A stretch of DNA of 64,000 bases. Source: Caproiciproducens sp. CPB-2. Its GTDB lineage: Bacteria > Bacillota > Clostridia > Oscillospirales > Acutalibacteraceae. A program made the position numbers and the translations under genes. Location: assembly GCF_036287215.1 (NCBI RefSeq), contig NZ_CP142860.1, positions 1,550,001 through 1,614,000 on the forward strand. Reading direction: 5' to 3'. Shown here in pieces: positions 8,805-16,576 of this stretch (position 1 is its first letter; every line of letters starts with the position of its first letter). The notes under the pieces were generated by a model that worked only from the letters and a program-made list of their open reading frames with translations, made no database searches and had not been told where the DNA came from.

Positions 8805-9671
8805 ATGGACAATATGACGACGGTACAAACAGAGGCCCTGAAAGAGCCGGCCGAGAAGAAAACCAGCCGGCTGGAGAAAAAAGACATCACCAAGGCGATG
8901 TGGATTTACTACCTCGGCGCAGAGCTGTCCAATTCCTATGAGCGTTTACAGAGCCTGATCTTCTGCGCTTCCATGACTCCCGTGCTGAAAAAGCTGTATG
9001 ACACGGACGAGGAGCTCAGCAAAGCGCTCAAACGCCATCTTGTGTTTTTCAACACAGAGGGTACGTTCGGCGCGGTCATTCAGGGAATCGCCATTATGAT
9101 GGAAGAAGAAAAAGCGAACGGCAAAGACGTGACGGACGATGCGATTACCGGACTGAAAACCGGCCTGATGGGCCCGATCGCCGGTATTGGCGACGCTATT
9201 ATCTGGGCGGCGCTCATGCCGATCCTCATTTCCATTTTCCTGCCCTTTGCTTCCAACGGTTCGCCGGTGGGCGGGCTGCTTCCGCTGATTCTTTATCCGC
9301 TGATCACGATCGGCGTTTCGTATGTTCTGATTCACCAGGGATATACACTCGGAAAGAAATCCGTAACCTCTCTTTTGAACGGCGGAAAGATGCAGTCCAT
9401 TATTTTCAGCGCCAACGTCATCGGGCTTACCATGATGGGCGCGCTTTCGGCAAGCTATGTGAAGCTCAGCACTCCGCTGACCTTTGTATTCTCGAGCGGA
9501 AACAAAATTGTACTTCAGGATATTCTGAATCTGATCGTTCCCGGCCTGCTGCCGCTGCTTGCGGTGTTCCTCATCTATTTCTACCTGAAAAAGCGCGGCC
9601 CCCGCTACAACCTGATTCTGGGAACGATCGTTGTGATCTCCGTTGCTGCGGCCTTCCTGGGAATCCTGTAA
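8805..9671 (+). CDS. PTS mannose-family EIID component
   Basis: Second membrane subunit of the permease, 288 residues. A polar N-terminus of ~25 residues precedes the family motif region (LGAELSNSYERLQ) and the conserved GLMGPIAGIGDAI segment; the C-terminal third has transmembrane helices. It starts 2 nt after EIIC, so translation is coupled. Confidence 0.93.
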   Translation: MDNMTTVQTEALKEPAEKKTSRLEKKDITKAMWIYYLGAELSNSYERLQSLIFCASMTPVLKKLYDTDEELSKALKRHLVFFNTEGTFGAVIQGIAIMMEEEKANGKDVTDDAITGLKTGLMGPIAGIGDAIIWAALMPILISIFLPFASNGSPVGGLLPLILYPLITIGVSYVLIHQGYTLGKKSVTSLLNGGKMQSIIFSANVIGLTMMGALSASYVKLSTPLTFVFSSGNKIVLQDILNLIVPGLLPLLAVFLIYFYLKKRGPRYNLILGTIVVISVAAAFLGIL

Positions 9672-9722
9672 AGAACGCCGCAATACAACGGACGAAAACA
9701 TAAAAGAAGGGAAACTGGTATC

Positions 9723-10838
9723 ATGGCAAATATTTACACCCAAAACGGACTGCAGGAGGTGATAAACGCTTCCGGGCGCATGACCATTCTGGGAGTGTCC
9801 ACGGTTTCCAAAGCAGTGGGCCGGGCGGTTGCCGAAGCAGCCGACCACTATGTCGTTATAGAAGACCTGATGAAATATGCCGGGAAGAAAATCGGCTCCA
9901 TGGTCGGCGCACAGGATGCGTGCGTTACCTCCAGCGCCTCGGCGGGAATCGCGCTTTCGGTCGCCTCCCTGATCTGCAAAGACAGTCTGGAAAGGGTGCA
10001 GCATCTGTACGAGCTTCTCCCCGACACACAGCGCCGGGAAGTCATTCTCCTGAAAGGGCAGAATGTGGACTTCGGTGCGCCGGTCGGCGAGATGATCCAG
10101 ATCGGCGGCGGAAAAGTGGTGGAGGTTGGATACGCCAACAAATCCACCTTGGGCGATATCCGCTCCGCGGTCAGTGAAAAAACGCTGGCGATCTTATTCG
10201 TGAAGTCGCATCACTGCGTACAGAAAGAAATGGTGGATGCCCGTTCGGCAATCGAATTGGCAAATTCGCTGGGGATTCCCTGCATTGTGGATGCTGCTGC
10301 GGAGGAAGATTTAAGCCTTTACAACCGTTTGGGTGCGGATTTTGTCTGCTACAGCGGGGCCAAGGCGATCGAGGGCCCCACCAGCGGGCTGGTTGTCTGC
10401 AAAACGGAAGAACTTGCCGCCAATATGCGCCTGCAGTATAAGGGAATCGGACGGGCCATGAAGGTGGGCAAAGAAAATATCATGGGCCTGCTCAAGGCCA
10501 TGGAAGAATATCTTGCCGGCGAGCACCAGCCTGCGGTCAATCTGGATCAGCTCAGAGAGTTTGCCGAAAAAATAAGCTCCATCCCCGGATGCCGTACGCA
10601 GATTGTACAGGACGAGGCGGGACGGCTGATTTACCGGTGCAAGATTACGTTCGGAGAAGAGTTCGGCCTCAGTGCCGAAGAGGTTGTGGAACAGCTGAAA
10701 AAAGGGAATCCAGCCATTTATACCCGCGATTATCAGGCGAATTTAGGCTCAATTGCCATTGACCCCCGTCCGCTGCGTTCCGCGCAGGAGCTGGAAACAA
10801 TCTACAACAGCATGAAACGTCTTAGCAAAGGAGATTAA
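9723..10838 (+). CDS. dgaE: DgaE-like PLP-dependent ammonia-lyase (glucosaminate-6-phosphate)
   Basis: By homology to Salmonella DgaE, likely converts D-glucosaminate 6-phosphate to 2-keto-3-deoxygluconate 6-phosphate and ammonia. 371 residues with the SelA-like fold of PLP enzymes; the Schiff-base lysine should be Lys214 in YSGAKAIEGP, with IVDAAAEED supplying the cofactor-binding Asp near residue 190. Gene order EIIABCD-DgaE-DgaF supports this reading. A related sugar-acid substrate cannot be excluded from sequence alone. Confidence 0.8.
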   Translation: MANIYTQNGLQEVINASGRMTILGVSTVSKAVGRAVAEAADHYVVIEDLMKYAGKKIGSMVGAQDACVTSSASAGIALSVASLICKDSLERVQHLYELLPDTQRREVILLKGQNVDFGAPVGEMIQIGGGKVVEVGYANKSTLGDIRSAVSEKTLAILFVKSHHCVQKEMVDARSAIELANSLGIPCIVDAAAEEDLSLYNRLGADFVCYSGAKAIEGPTSGLVVCKTEELAANMRLQYKGIGRAMKVGKENIMGLLKAMEEYLAGEHQPAVNLDQLREFAEKISSIPGCRTQIVQDEAGRLIYRCKITFGEEFGLSAEEVVEQLKKGNPAIYTRDYQANLGSIAIDPRPLRSAQELETIYNSMKRLSKGD

Positions 10839-10839
10839 T

Positions 10840-11574
10840 ATGGACGAAATTCAATTTTACAAAGGCCGCGTCGCGCTGAACTGCCTGACCAATTCCGTGC
10901 GCAACGCCGGGGAAATTCTGGAAGCGGCAAACGGCCATGTGGTCGTGGGGATTCTGTCCGCCAATTATCCCGATGTCGCCAGCGCGGTGAAGGATATGGA
11001 AATTTATCAGAAAGCGGTGGACAACAATATTTCCGTCGGGCTTGGCGCCGGAAACCCGAACCAGTGGCGCGCAGTGGCTGAAATTTCTTCCCAGATCATT
11101 CCCAAACACATCAATCAGACCTTTACGGCTACGGGGTTTACCCGCGGCAAGACCGGGGAGGGTCCTTTCCTGAACGCGATGGTGTCCCCTTGCGGTAGGC
11201 CGGGCTATGTGCGCATTTCAACCGGTCCGGTGAGCGGGAAGCTGGAACCCGTGATTGCGCCGGTTGCCACGGCGATCGCCATGGCGAAGGAACAGGGAGC
11301 GGATTCTCTGAAATATTTCCCGATGGGCGGTCTGAAGGTACGGGATGAGCTCACGGAAGTGGCGAAAGCCTGTGCCGACGCGTATTTCGGGCTGGAGCCC
11401 ACCGGAGGAATCACCACGGAAAACTTCGGCGAAATTCTGCAGATTGTTCTGGATGCCGGGGTGCCGAAAATCATCCCGCATGTCTATTCCTCCATCATCG
11501 ATCAGGAGACGGGGGATACCAGGATTGAAGAGGTCCGTAAACTCTATAAGATCATTACCGGGCTGGTAAAGTAA
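10840..11574 (+). CDS. dgaF: DgaF-like KDGP aldolase
   Basis: Predicted 2-keto-3-deoxygluconate-6-phosphate aldolase of the DgaF family, cleaving the DgaE product to pyruvate and glyceraldehyde 3-phosphate. 244 residues, TIM-barrel-like; conserved stretches TFTATGFTRGKTG and YFPMGGLKVRDEL match my memory of this family. It follows DgaE by one base. Last enzyme of the operon before a hairpin at 11593. Confidence 0.8.
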   Translation: MDEIQFYKGRVALNCLTNSVRNAGEILEAANGHVVVGILSANYPDVASAVKDMEIYQKAVDNNISVGLGAGNPNQWRAVAEISSQIIPKHINQTFTATGFTRGKTGEGPFLNAMVSPCGRPGYVRISTGPVSGKLEPVIAPVATAIAMAKEQGADSLKYFPMGGLKVRDELTEVAKACADAYFGLEPTGGITTENFGEILQIVLDAGVPKIIPHVYSSIIDQETGDTRIEEVRKLYKIITGLVK

Positions 11575-11592
11575 TTTTACAGAATGACAGAA

Positions 11593-11627
11593 CAGGATCC
11601 CCGGCGGTAAATTCACCGGGGATCCTG
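11593..11627 (+). terminator. Hairpin between dgaF and the HPr gene
   Basis: Perfect 12-bp stem (CAGGATCCCCGG with its complement at 11616-11627), 11-nt loop, no long T-run. It may reduce rather than stop transcription into the HPr gene. Confidence 0.5.
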
Positions 11628-11667
11628 CTTGTAATGAATACCATTTTACTGCAAAAGGAGATTTCCT

Positions 11668-11925
11668 ATGAAAGAATTTTACTATTCCGTTCGGGACGAG
11701 ATGGGGATCCATGCCCGTCCGGCAGGTATCCTTGCAAAGGAAGCAAAAAAATACAGCTCTTCCGTTACAATCAGCAGAGATAAAAGCTCCGCCGATTTGA
11801 AGAAGCTTTTCGCGGTTATGCAGCTCGCGGTCAAGCAGGGAGAAAAAATCCGCGTTTCCGTAGAAGGCCCTGATGAAGCCGAAGCGGCGGCTGCCCTGGA
11901 ACGCTTCTTCCGGGAGAACGTATAA
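11668..11925 (+). CDS. HPr-family phosphocarrier lacking the regulatory serine
   Basis: Carries phosphate from enzyme I to EIIA. 85 residues. The catalytic histidine motif GIHARPAG is intact (His14). Aligned without gaps to B. subtilis HPr, the region KSIMGVMSLG reads KKLFAVMQLA here, so the position of regulatory Ser46 is lysine. It therefore should not be phosphorylated by HPr kinase. AAGGAG lies 9 nt before the ATG. Its position behind the dga-like operon suggests a pathway-dedicated HPr; a general ptsH may be elsewhere. Confidence 0.9.
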   Translation: MKEFYYSVRDEMGIHARPAGILAKEAKKYSSSVTISRDKSSADLKKLFAVMQLAVKQGEKIRVSVEGPDEAEAAAALERFFRENV

Positions 11926-11947
11926 GGGCAGGTTCGGCAGCCTGCCG

Positions 11948-12376
11948 CTATAGATATCCGTTTCGCTTCAGTATTCGATAAAAGATATAGGAACCCAGAA
12001 GCGCGATATAGTAAGATAAGAAAGTCGCTATAATATTCCATTGGTTCAGATAATAAACTCTTTTTATGAAAAAACCGCAGCCTTCTGTTAAAGTCAGCAG
12101 AAGACTGGACAATATTAAGACGGCATGATCGGGGAAATGATATTTACGTATGAAATAAATTGCAAAACATGGATAAAGGCAGAATAACCCCAATGTAAAC
12201 GGGAGCGACGCGAGATTATAAAGATGAAAAGGATACAGCTTCCAGTAATAAAGGAATCCGATATCGTTAATCAAAAAGGCCATAGCGGCGGAAAAAGGGG
12301 CGATCAGAAACAGTACCTTTCTTTCCCGTATGAAGATCAGCGCCGCTATCCACGGGATGATAAATCCGATGATCAT
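11948..12376 (-). CDS. Small integral membrane protein (CBO0543-like)
   Basis: 142 residues, almost entirely hydrophobic with about five predicted membrane helices; short basic loops (RERK, RKYHF, KR). The pattern resembles the CBO0543-type proteins of clostridia and bacilli, whose function I do not know. The start is uncertain: ATG 12376 has no obvious ribosome binding site, and an in-frame TTG at 12388 is an alternative. It is convergent with the HPr gene. Confidence 0.6.
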   Translation of the reverse strand: MIIGFIIPWIAALIFIRERKVLFLIAPFSAAMAFLINDIGFLYYWKLYPFHLYNLASLPFTLGLFCLYPCFAIYFIRKYHFPDHAVLILSSLLLTLTEGCGFFIKRVYYLNQWNIIATFLSYYIALLGSYIFYRILKRNGYL

Positions 12377-12474
12377 ATTCAGTGTCAAAGTACATACACC
12401 AACCTTGCTTTTAAAAATAATATGCCAAGATTGTTGTCTAATATCCGGATCATCCTGTTTGTAACACAGGAGAA

Positions 12475-12516
12475 AACAGCCCTTTCAGTCGTAAAGGCCG
12501 AAAGGGCTGTTTTTTA
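12475..12516 (-). terminator. Terminator of the 97-residue minus-strand gene
   Basis: AACAGCCCTTTC pairs with GAAAGGGCTGTT around a 13-nt loop; runs of T on either strand make it possibly bidirectional. Confidence 0.75.
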
Positions 12517-12569
12517 TGAACGCCGGATTTTCAGCCTTTTCAGAAGGCGCTTCTCATGCTCGCGTTTTC

Positions 12570-12863
12570 TTATGCCGCCCGTGTTCCGTTTATCTGGAAC
12601 GTTCCGGAATTGGTCATGGCAACAGCTTTGATGATATCCCCTTCTACGGTCCCCTTCGCAAGGTACTTTAATTGAAAAAATCCGAGGCCGAGAGTTCCGG
12701 AAAACTCAAAGGAATTTCCACGGGTTTTCCCGTTCCTGAAAAAGCTTGTGCTTCCCATAGAACGGATAGAGCCGCTTAGCGTTCCGTGATCGTCAACAAG
12801 GGTTACGGTTCCCTTTTGGCCCCCCATTGGCGTATGCAGAGTAACGTTGTAAGTGCCGCTCAT
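12570..12863 (-). CDS. Small beta-rich hypothetical protein
   Basis: 97 residues, unrecognised function. Dominated by short alternating strands and glycine turns (MSGTYNVTLHTPMGGQKG, GTVEGDIIKAVAM), suggesting a compact beta barrel; no signal peptide or membrane segment. GAGGT lies 7 nt before the ATG and a good terminator follows, so expression as a single gene is likely. Confidence 0.65.
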   Translation of the reverse strand: MSGTYNVTLHTPMGGQKGTVTLVDDHGTLSGSIRSMGSTSFFRNGKTRGNSFEFSGTLGLGFFQLKYLAKGTVEGDIIKAVAMTNSGTFQINGTRAA

Positions 12864-13041
12864 TCATTTACCTCTTTTCTGTTGGGATAATTTCAATATA
12901 TGCCTTTGTGCACAGAGAGATTACAAGGCCTCAATACTTCCGGCGTTAATTTACTTCTTTCACATGATCGGTTCTTATTCGGCACTTTCCAGGAGCATCC
13001 CTCATATGATGGCATACAAGAATGGAAAGGAGTAAGGAACT

Positions 13042-13488
13042 ATGTATAACAGGTGCCCCTGTCAGGACAACTGCAATCATATGATTTCTAAGGATTATGG
13101 CCCCGAACCTTTTACGATAAACATTGAGGAAGCTACCAGGAAAAATAATACTTTTCGGACCGCTTTATGGACAGGAAACCATTTGCAGCTTACTCTGATG
13201 AGCATTAACGTCGGGGATGACATTGGTTTGGAAATTCATCCGGACCTTGACCAGTTTCTCCGTATTGAACAAGGGCAGGGAATGATCAAAATGGGAGATC
13301 AGAAAGATAATTTATATTTTCAAAGGCGGGTTTCTGCGGATCATGCGATCATAATCCCAGCGGGGAAATGGCACAACTTAATCAATATCGGAAATATCCC
13401 GATAAAATTATATTCAATTTATGCGCCGCCCCAGCATCCTTGGGGGACAGTCCATAGGAACAAAGCCGATGCGATGGCAGCCGAATAG
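13042..13488 (+). CDS. Cupin-domain protein with Cys-rich N-terminus
   Basis: 148 residues. The first ~12 residues hold four cysteine/histidine positions (CPCQDNCNH), then a single cupin barrel with the two metal-binding motifs recognisable around IGLEIHPDLDQFLRIEQG and IIIPAGKWHNLIN. Such small cupins often bind a metal and a small ligand; no substrate can be assigned. AAGGAG lies just upstream of the ATG; own terminator at 13500. Confidence 0.8.
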   Translation: MYNRCPCQDNCNHMISKDYGPEPFTINIEEATRKNNTFRTALWTGNHLQLTLMSINVGDDIGLEIHPDLDQFLRIEQGQGMIKMGDQKDNLYFQRRVSADHAIIIPAGKWHNLINIGNIPIKLYSIYAPPQHPWGTVHRNKADAMAAE

Positions 13489-13499
13489 CGAAAATAAAC

Positions 13500-13533
13500 A
13501 GCGTCTTGCCTTTGGGCAGGCGCTTTCTTGTTT
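13500..13533 (+). terminator. Terminator after the cupin gene
   Basis: AGCGTCTTGCC pairs with GGCAGGCGCT (one bulge) across a 4-nt loop, followed by a T-rich tail. Confidence 0.7.
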
Positions 13534-13623
13534 TTGGGTATTCCGGCTTCCAGATATTACCTTTGTGTATTTGAAATCGATTCAGTATAATTTAAGAAAA
13601 AGAAAGAGAAAGAGTGATTGCCG

Positions 13624-14361
13624 ATGCGCCAATGGGATATTTTTGTAAATGGAATCAAGCATGAAATTGTTTTTGAAGGATGTAAAATTTCAGGAAAAAT
13701 CAAACTCCGTATTGACGGGATCCCGGTTGTATATTCCCCTTTTTTAGTGAAGGGGGTTGGTATGTTCTGTCCGTTTGAGGTGGATGGAAGCGAGATCATC
13801 CTAAGGCTTGACTTGAAAAATCACCCCGTCGGACTGATACAGGACGGCGTTTATCTGGAAACGGGAACGCCAATGGAAGAAACCGTACTGTCCGCTTTTC
13901 GTTCCGCTCAAGAGAGCCAGAACCCGATCATTGCAAACGACAGGGCGGGAATGGGAGCTTTTCTGACTTTTGTCGGCCTTACTTATGTGAACCTGATCCT
14001 GATTCTGATGAATGCCTCTCTTTCTTTTCCGTTCAGTGCAACCGTTCCTCAGCTTGTTCTCGGCATTGCTTTGTCGTGGAATGAAGAGTCCCCATCCACG
14101 GTTCTTTTCGTCTCAGGGATCGTGCTTTCTGTGATTTTTGCCTCCGTGTATTTGCTCCTTTACCTGCTTGCAAAGAAAAGGTTCTAGCCCGTTGTAGCCA
14201 CCCTGGTTTTGGTCGTGCTGGATACATTGGTTGTGCTTTATCTGTCGCTTGACGATTTTACTTTTTATATCATCGATATTGTTTTTCACGCGTGGCTGAT
14301 GTGGTCCTTGATCAAACTGATCGGAGCACGAAGGAAGCAGGCGGAGCAGTATCTTCAGTAG
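13624..14361 (+). pseudogene. Membrane protein gene split by an in-frame amber codon
   Basis: Unrecognised protein. From ATG 13624 the frame runs 187 codons to TAG at 14185-14187, then continues in the same frame for 57 further codons to TAG at 14359. The first part has an N-terminal soluble beta-rich domain (~1-110) and two hydrophobic segments (~120-145 and ~165-185). The stretch after the amber codon encodes another strongly hydrophobic segment (VATLVLVVLDTLVVLYL) and ends with a basic tail, as expected for the missing C-terminus. The simplest reading is a recent nonsense mutation. Read-through is possible but unsupported. GAGTGA precedes the chosen ATG. Confidence 0.65.
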
Positions 14362-14371
14362 TTTACATAGC

Positions 14372-14400
14372 TTTACAATGCGGTTCTGCGATGCTATACT
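14372..14400 (+). promoter_or_regulatory. Sigma-A promoter of the VOC gene
   Basis: TTTACA (14372-14377), 17 nt, TATACT (14395-14400), 57 bp before the start codon. Confidence 0.6.
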
Positions 14401-14457
14401 GAAATTACTGCTGATATAATCCAAAACGACAGCAGACACGAAGGGAAGGATCAATTT

Positions 14458-14820
14458 ATGAACTGCTGCTGGTGCACGATTACGACGGAAAAACTGGACG
14501 AGTCCGTGGAATTTTACAGGGAGGTCGTCGGGCTCTCCGTAGCGCGGCGCTTTTCACCCAATCCGGGTACAGAAATCGCTTTTCTCGAAGACGAAAACGG
14601 CTTTGAGATTGAGCTGCTGCAAAACGGCAGATCTGTCGGCGCGGAAAAAGACGGTATCTCCTTGGGATTTGCAGTGAAATCGCTTACGGATACGCTTGCC
14701 ATGGTCAAATCCAAAAAACTCGCCCCTTTCGGCGGACCCAAAAAAGTACCGGGGGCCTCTTTCTTTTTTGTGAAGGATCCTAACGGTGTTGCCATTCAGT
14801 TTGTAGAAAATGACCTCTGA
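14458..14820 (+). CDS. VOC (glyoxalase/dioxygenase superfamily) protein
   Basis: 120 residues forming one vicinal-oxygen-chelate module: start TITTEKLDESVEFYREVVGL, middle EIAFLEDENGFEIELLQ, end FFFVKDPNGVAIQFVEN. The two Glu-containing strands provide metal-ligand candidates. Small members act as lyases, dioxygenases or drug-binding proteins; none can be chosen here. AAGGGAAGGA upstream of the ATG. Its downstream terminator has been split by an insertion sequence. Confidence 0.82.
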   Translation: MNCCWCTITTEKLDESVEFYREVVGLSVARRFSPNPGTEIAFLEDENGFEIELLQNGRSVGAEKDGISLGFAVKSLTDTLAMVKSKKLAPFGGPKKVPGASFFFVKDPNGVAIQFVENDL

Positions 14821-14843
14821 TGTCTGCAGCGCGGCAATATGCT

Positions 14844-14879
14844 GAATCCCCCGTCGGCCGGCTTGCCAACGGGGGATTC
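14844..14879 (+). terminator. Hairpin after the VOC gene
   Basis: GAATCCCCCGT pairs perfectly with ACGGGGGATTC across a 14-nt loop; the T-tract is weak. It is the first of two hairpins behind the VOC gene. Confidence 0.55.
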
Positions 14880-14903
14880 TCTCAGTATCTTCTTTAATAA
14901 TTT

Positions 14904-14919
14904 GCCCTCTCAGTCTTAC
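14904..14919 (+). terminator. 5' half of a terminator split by IS copy 1
   Basis: GCCCTCTCAG (14904-14913) pairs with CTGGGAGGGC at 16656-16665, which is followed by TTTTTATTT. Without the element and one TAC the loop would be nine bases (TCT-TAC-CGT) with the target site in its exact centre. Confidence 0.85.
14917..14919. repeat. Target site duplication of IS copy 1 (left, TAC)
   Basis: TAC at 14917-14919 repeats as TAC at 16650-16652, immediately outside the two ends; IS3-family elements typically duplicate 3-5 bp. Confidence 0.85.
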
Positions 14920-14922
14920 TGA

Positions 14923-14928
14923 TATGCT
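14923..14928 (+). promoter_or_regulatory. -10 half of a predicted circle-junction promoter
   Basis: TATGCT at the left end. In a circle with a 3-nt joint, the outward TTGACG at 16632-16637 of the right end would lie 18 nt upstream. Neither copy has a -35-like box in its flank at that spacing. Confidence 0.5.
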
Positions 14929-14982
14929 CCCTTTATGAGAGACAGTGAAAAAGAAAAACACTGTTGATCATGAAGGGAGCAT
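14924..14982 (+). promoter_or_regulatory. Hairpin hiding the orfA ribosome binding site
   Basis: ATGCTCCCTTTATGA (14924-14938) pairs with TCATGAAGGGAGCAT (14968-14982): 15 bp with one G-U. A nested 6-bp stem (ACAGTG 14942-14947, CACTGT 14959-14964) sits inside. The 3' arm contains the AAGGGAG used by orfA. Transcripts entering from outside would fold this; transcripts started at about 14935 from a junction promoter would lack most of the 5' arm. Confidence 0.75.
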
Positions 14983-14986
14983 TTTG

Positions 14987-15685
14987 ATGTCAAGTAAGTC
15001 AAAAATAGCAATTGCGAAAAAGGTAAGAATCACCCGGGAATATATAACTGGAAATATCTCAAGGGAAGAAGCCGCGAAACGGGCGGAAGTCGCACCTGAT
15101 GTCATAACAGATTGGGCACGGATTTATCGCCAAGAGGGAGTTCTGGGCTTTGCGTCAGGAAAAAAGAATCACGTCTACAGCCAAGAGCTCAAAAAGCAAG
15201 CGGTGCTGGAATATTTATCAGGCGGATGTAGTCAGCACGCCATATGCGAGAAATACAAAATCCGGTCAAGAAAACAACTTCGATGTTGGATAAAGAAGTA
15301 TAATAATCATGGAGAATTCAACTCCGTCAAGCATTCCGGAGGAGGAAGCTACATGAGAAAAGCACGCAGCACAACGCCAGATGAACGTATTCGAATCGTG
15401 AAAGATTGTATTGCATCCGGTAAAAATTACGGCGAGATGGCGCTTAAATATAATGTAAGCTACCAGCAGGCACGCACCTGGACGCTGAACTTTGAGAAAA
15501 TGGGTGAAGCTGGTCTGCAGGATAGGCGTGGGCAGCGAAAAAAAGATCAGGCACCACGCACAGAGTTGGAGCAGGCACAAATTGAGATCGAACAACTTAA
15601 ACACAAGCTGTATCTGGCGGAAATGGAGAATGCCCTGCTAAAAAAATTGGACGAGGTGGAGAGGAGGGATGCCTCTCGCAAGTAA
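14987..15685 (+). CDS. IS3-family OrfA (DNA-binding part of transposase)
   Basis: 232 residues. What look like three consecutive helix-turn-helix units occupy ~1-50 (GNISREEAAKRAEVAPDVI), ~60-105 (GCSQHAICEKYKIRS) and ~125-170 (GKNYGEMALKYNVSYQQA), followed by a leucine-zipper-like coiled coil (~190-225). That is longer than most IS3 OrfA proteins. ATG 14987 is chosen because AAGGGAG lies 7 nt upstream; a GTG at 14945 is in frame but lies in the loop of the leader hairpin. OrfA ends at TAA 15683; a -1 shift at 15640-15646 fuses it to OrfB. Confidence 0.93.
   Translation: MSSKSKIAIAKKVRITREYITGNISREEAAKRAEVAPDVITDWARIYRQEGVLGFASGKKNHVYSQELKKQAVLEYLSGGCSQHAICEKYKIRSRKQLRCWIKKYNNHGEFNSVKHSGGGSYMRKARSTTPDERIRIVKDCIASGKNYGEMALKYNVSYQQARTWTLNFEKMGEAGLQDRRGQRKKDQAPRTELEQAQIEIEQLKHKLYLAEMENALLKKLDEVERRDASRK
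15640..15646 (+). promoter_or_regulatory. Programmed -1 frameshift site A AAA AAA
   Basis: Seven A in the phase CTA AAA AAA, the canonical bacterial -1 heptamer. A 6-bp stem, GAGAGG (15659-15664) with CCTCTC (15672-15677), lies 12 nt downstream and may stimulate slipping. Confidence 0.85.
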
Positions 15686-16572
15686 GGCAAGGCCATATTT
15701 ACACATCCATAAAAGAATGCCGTGCGGAAGCGGGATATCCCATCGAGACTGCCTGTAAGCTACTTCATGTCGCCCGTTCCGCCTACAATAAATGGGCGTC
15801 GGGGAACCAAAGCCGCAGGATTGCCGAAAACGAGTGGCTTGCGGAAAAGATCGAGAAAATCCATATGGAAAGCCCAGACAAAGGCTACCGCCGTATCAAC
15901 GATGATTTGCGACACGACCACGATATCCACATCAATGACAAGAGGGTACTTCGCATCTGTCGGGCAAAGAACATAAAATCCACCATCAAGTACAACAACC
16001 ACGGTTGCACAAGGCAGGCAAAGAATCCGCAGTATCTTGCCGAAAACCTTCTTGACCGCCAGTTTTTCGCCTCTCAGCCGAATGAGAAGTGGCTCACCGA
16101 CGTTACTGAATTTAAGTGGTACGAAGGTCTTGAAGTACACAAGGTTTACCTCAGTGCTGTTTTAGATCTCTATGACAGGCGCATCGTAGCTTTCGTAATT
16201 AGTGAGCGTAATGACAATCCTCTCGTATTCAAGACCTTTGACAAAGCTGTCGGGAAAAATCCGGACGCACATCCCCTGTTTCACAGTGACCGGGGATACC
16301 AGTACACGAACCGTACTTTTCATCACAAAATTGACAAAGCCGGTATGACACAAAGCATGTCCCGCGTGGCACACTGCATTGACAACGGTCCAATGGAAGG
16401 CTTCTGGGGCATTCTGAAGCGTGAACGCTATTACGGCAAACGGTTCACCAGCAAACAGGCTCTTATCCAGATGATTGAGGATTATATCCGCTATTACAAT
16501 ACCCGGCGTGTTCAACGTAATCTGGGTGTCCTCACACCGATGGAGAAATACGAACGTTATCTTGCTGCATAA
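15646..16572 (+). CDS. IS3-family OrfB: DD35E transposase catalytic domain
   Basis: Read in the -1 frame after the slippery site; the frame is open from before 15601, so the full OrfAB fusion is ~528 residues. The catalytic triad is visible: Asp in WLTDVTEF, Asp in HSDRGYQY, Glu in NGPMEGFWG, with exactly 35 residues between the second Asp and the Glu. A HTH_21-like N-terminal region (GYRRINDDL) and the closing YYNTRRVQRNLG motif fit the IS3 rve family. A first in-frame ATG occurs only at 15865, so OrfB is probably made mainly as the fusion. Confidence 0.93.
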   Translation: MGRGGEEGCLSQVRQGHIYTSIKECRAEAGYPIETACKLLHVARSAYNKWASGNQSRRIAENEWLAEKIEKIHMESPDKGYRRINDDLRHDHDIHINDKRVLRICRAKNIKSTIKYNNHGCTRQAKNPQYLAENLLDRQFFASQPNEKWLTDVTEFKWYEGLEVHKVYLSAVLDLYDRRIVAFVISERNDNPLVFKTFDKAVGKNPDAHPLFHSDRGYQYTNRTFHHKIDKAGMTQSMSRVAHCIDNGPMEGFWGILKRERYYGKRFTSKQALIQMIEDYIRYYNTRRVQRNLGVLTPMEKYERYLAA

Positions 16573-16576
16573 AAAG

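Noticed and set aside
15722..15976. 84-codon frame starting MRKRDIPS inside the IS
   Set aside because: Wrong frame; the transposase frame is the one continuing from the slippery site.
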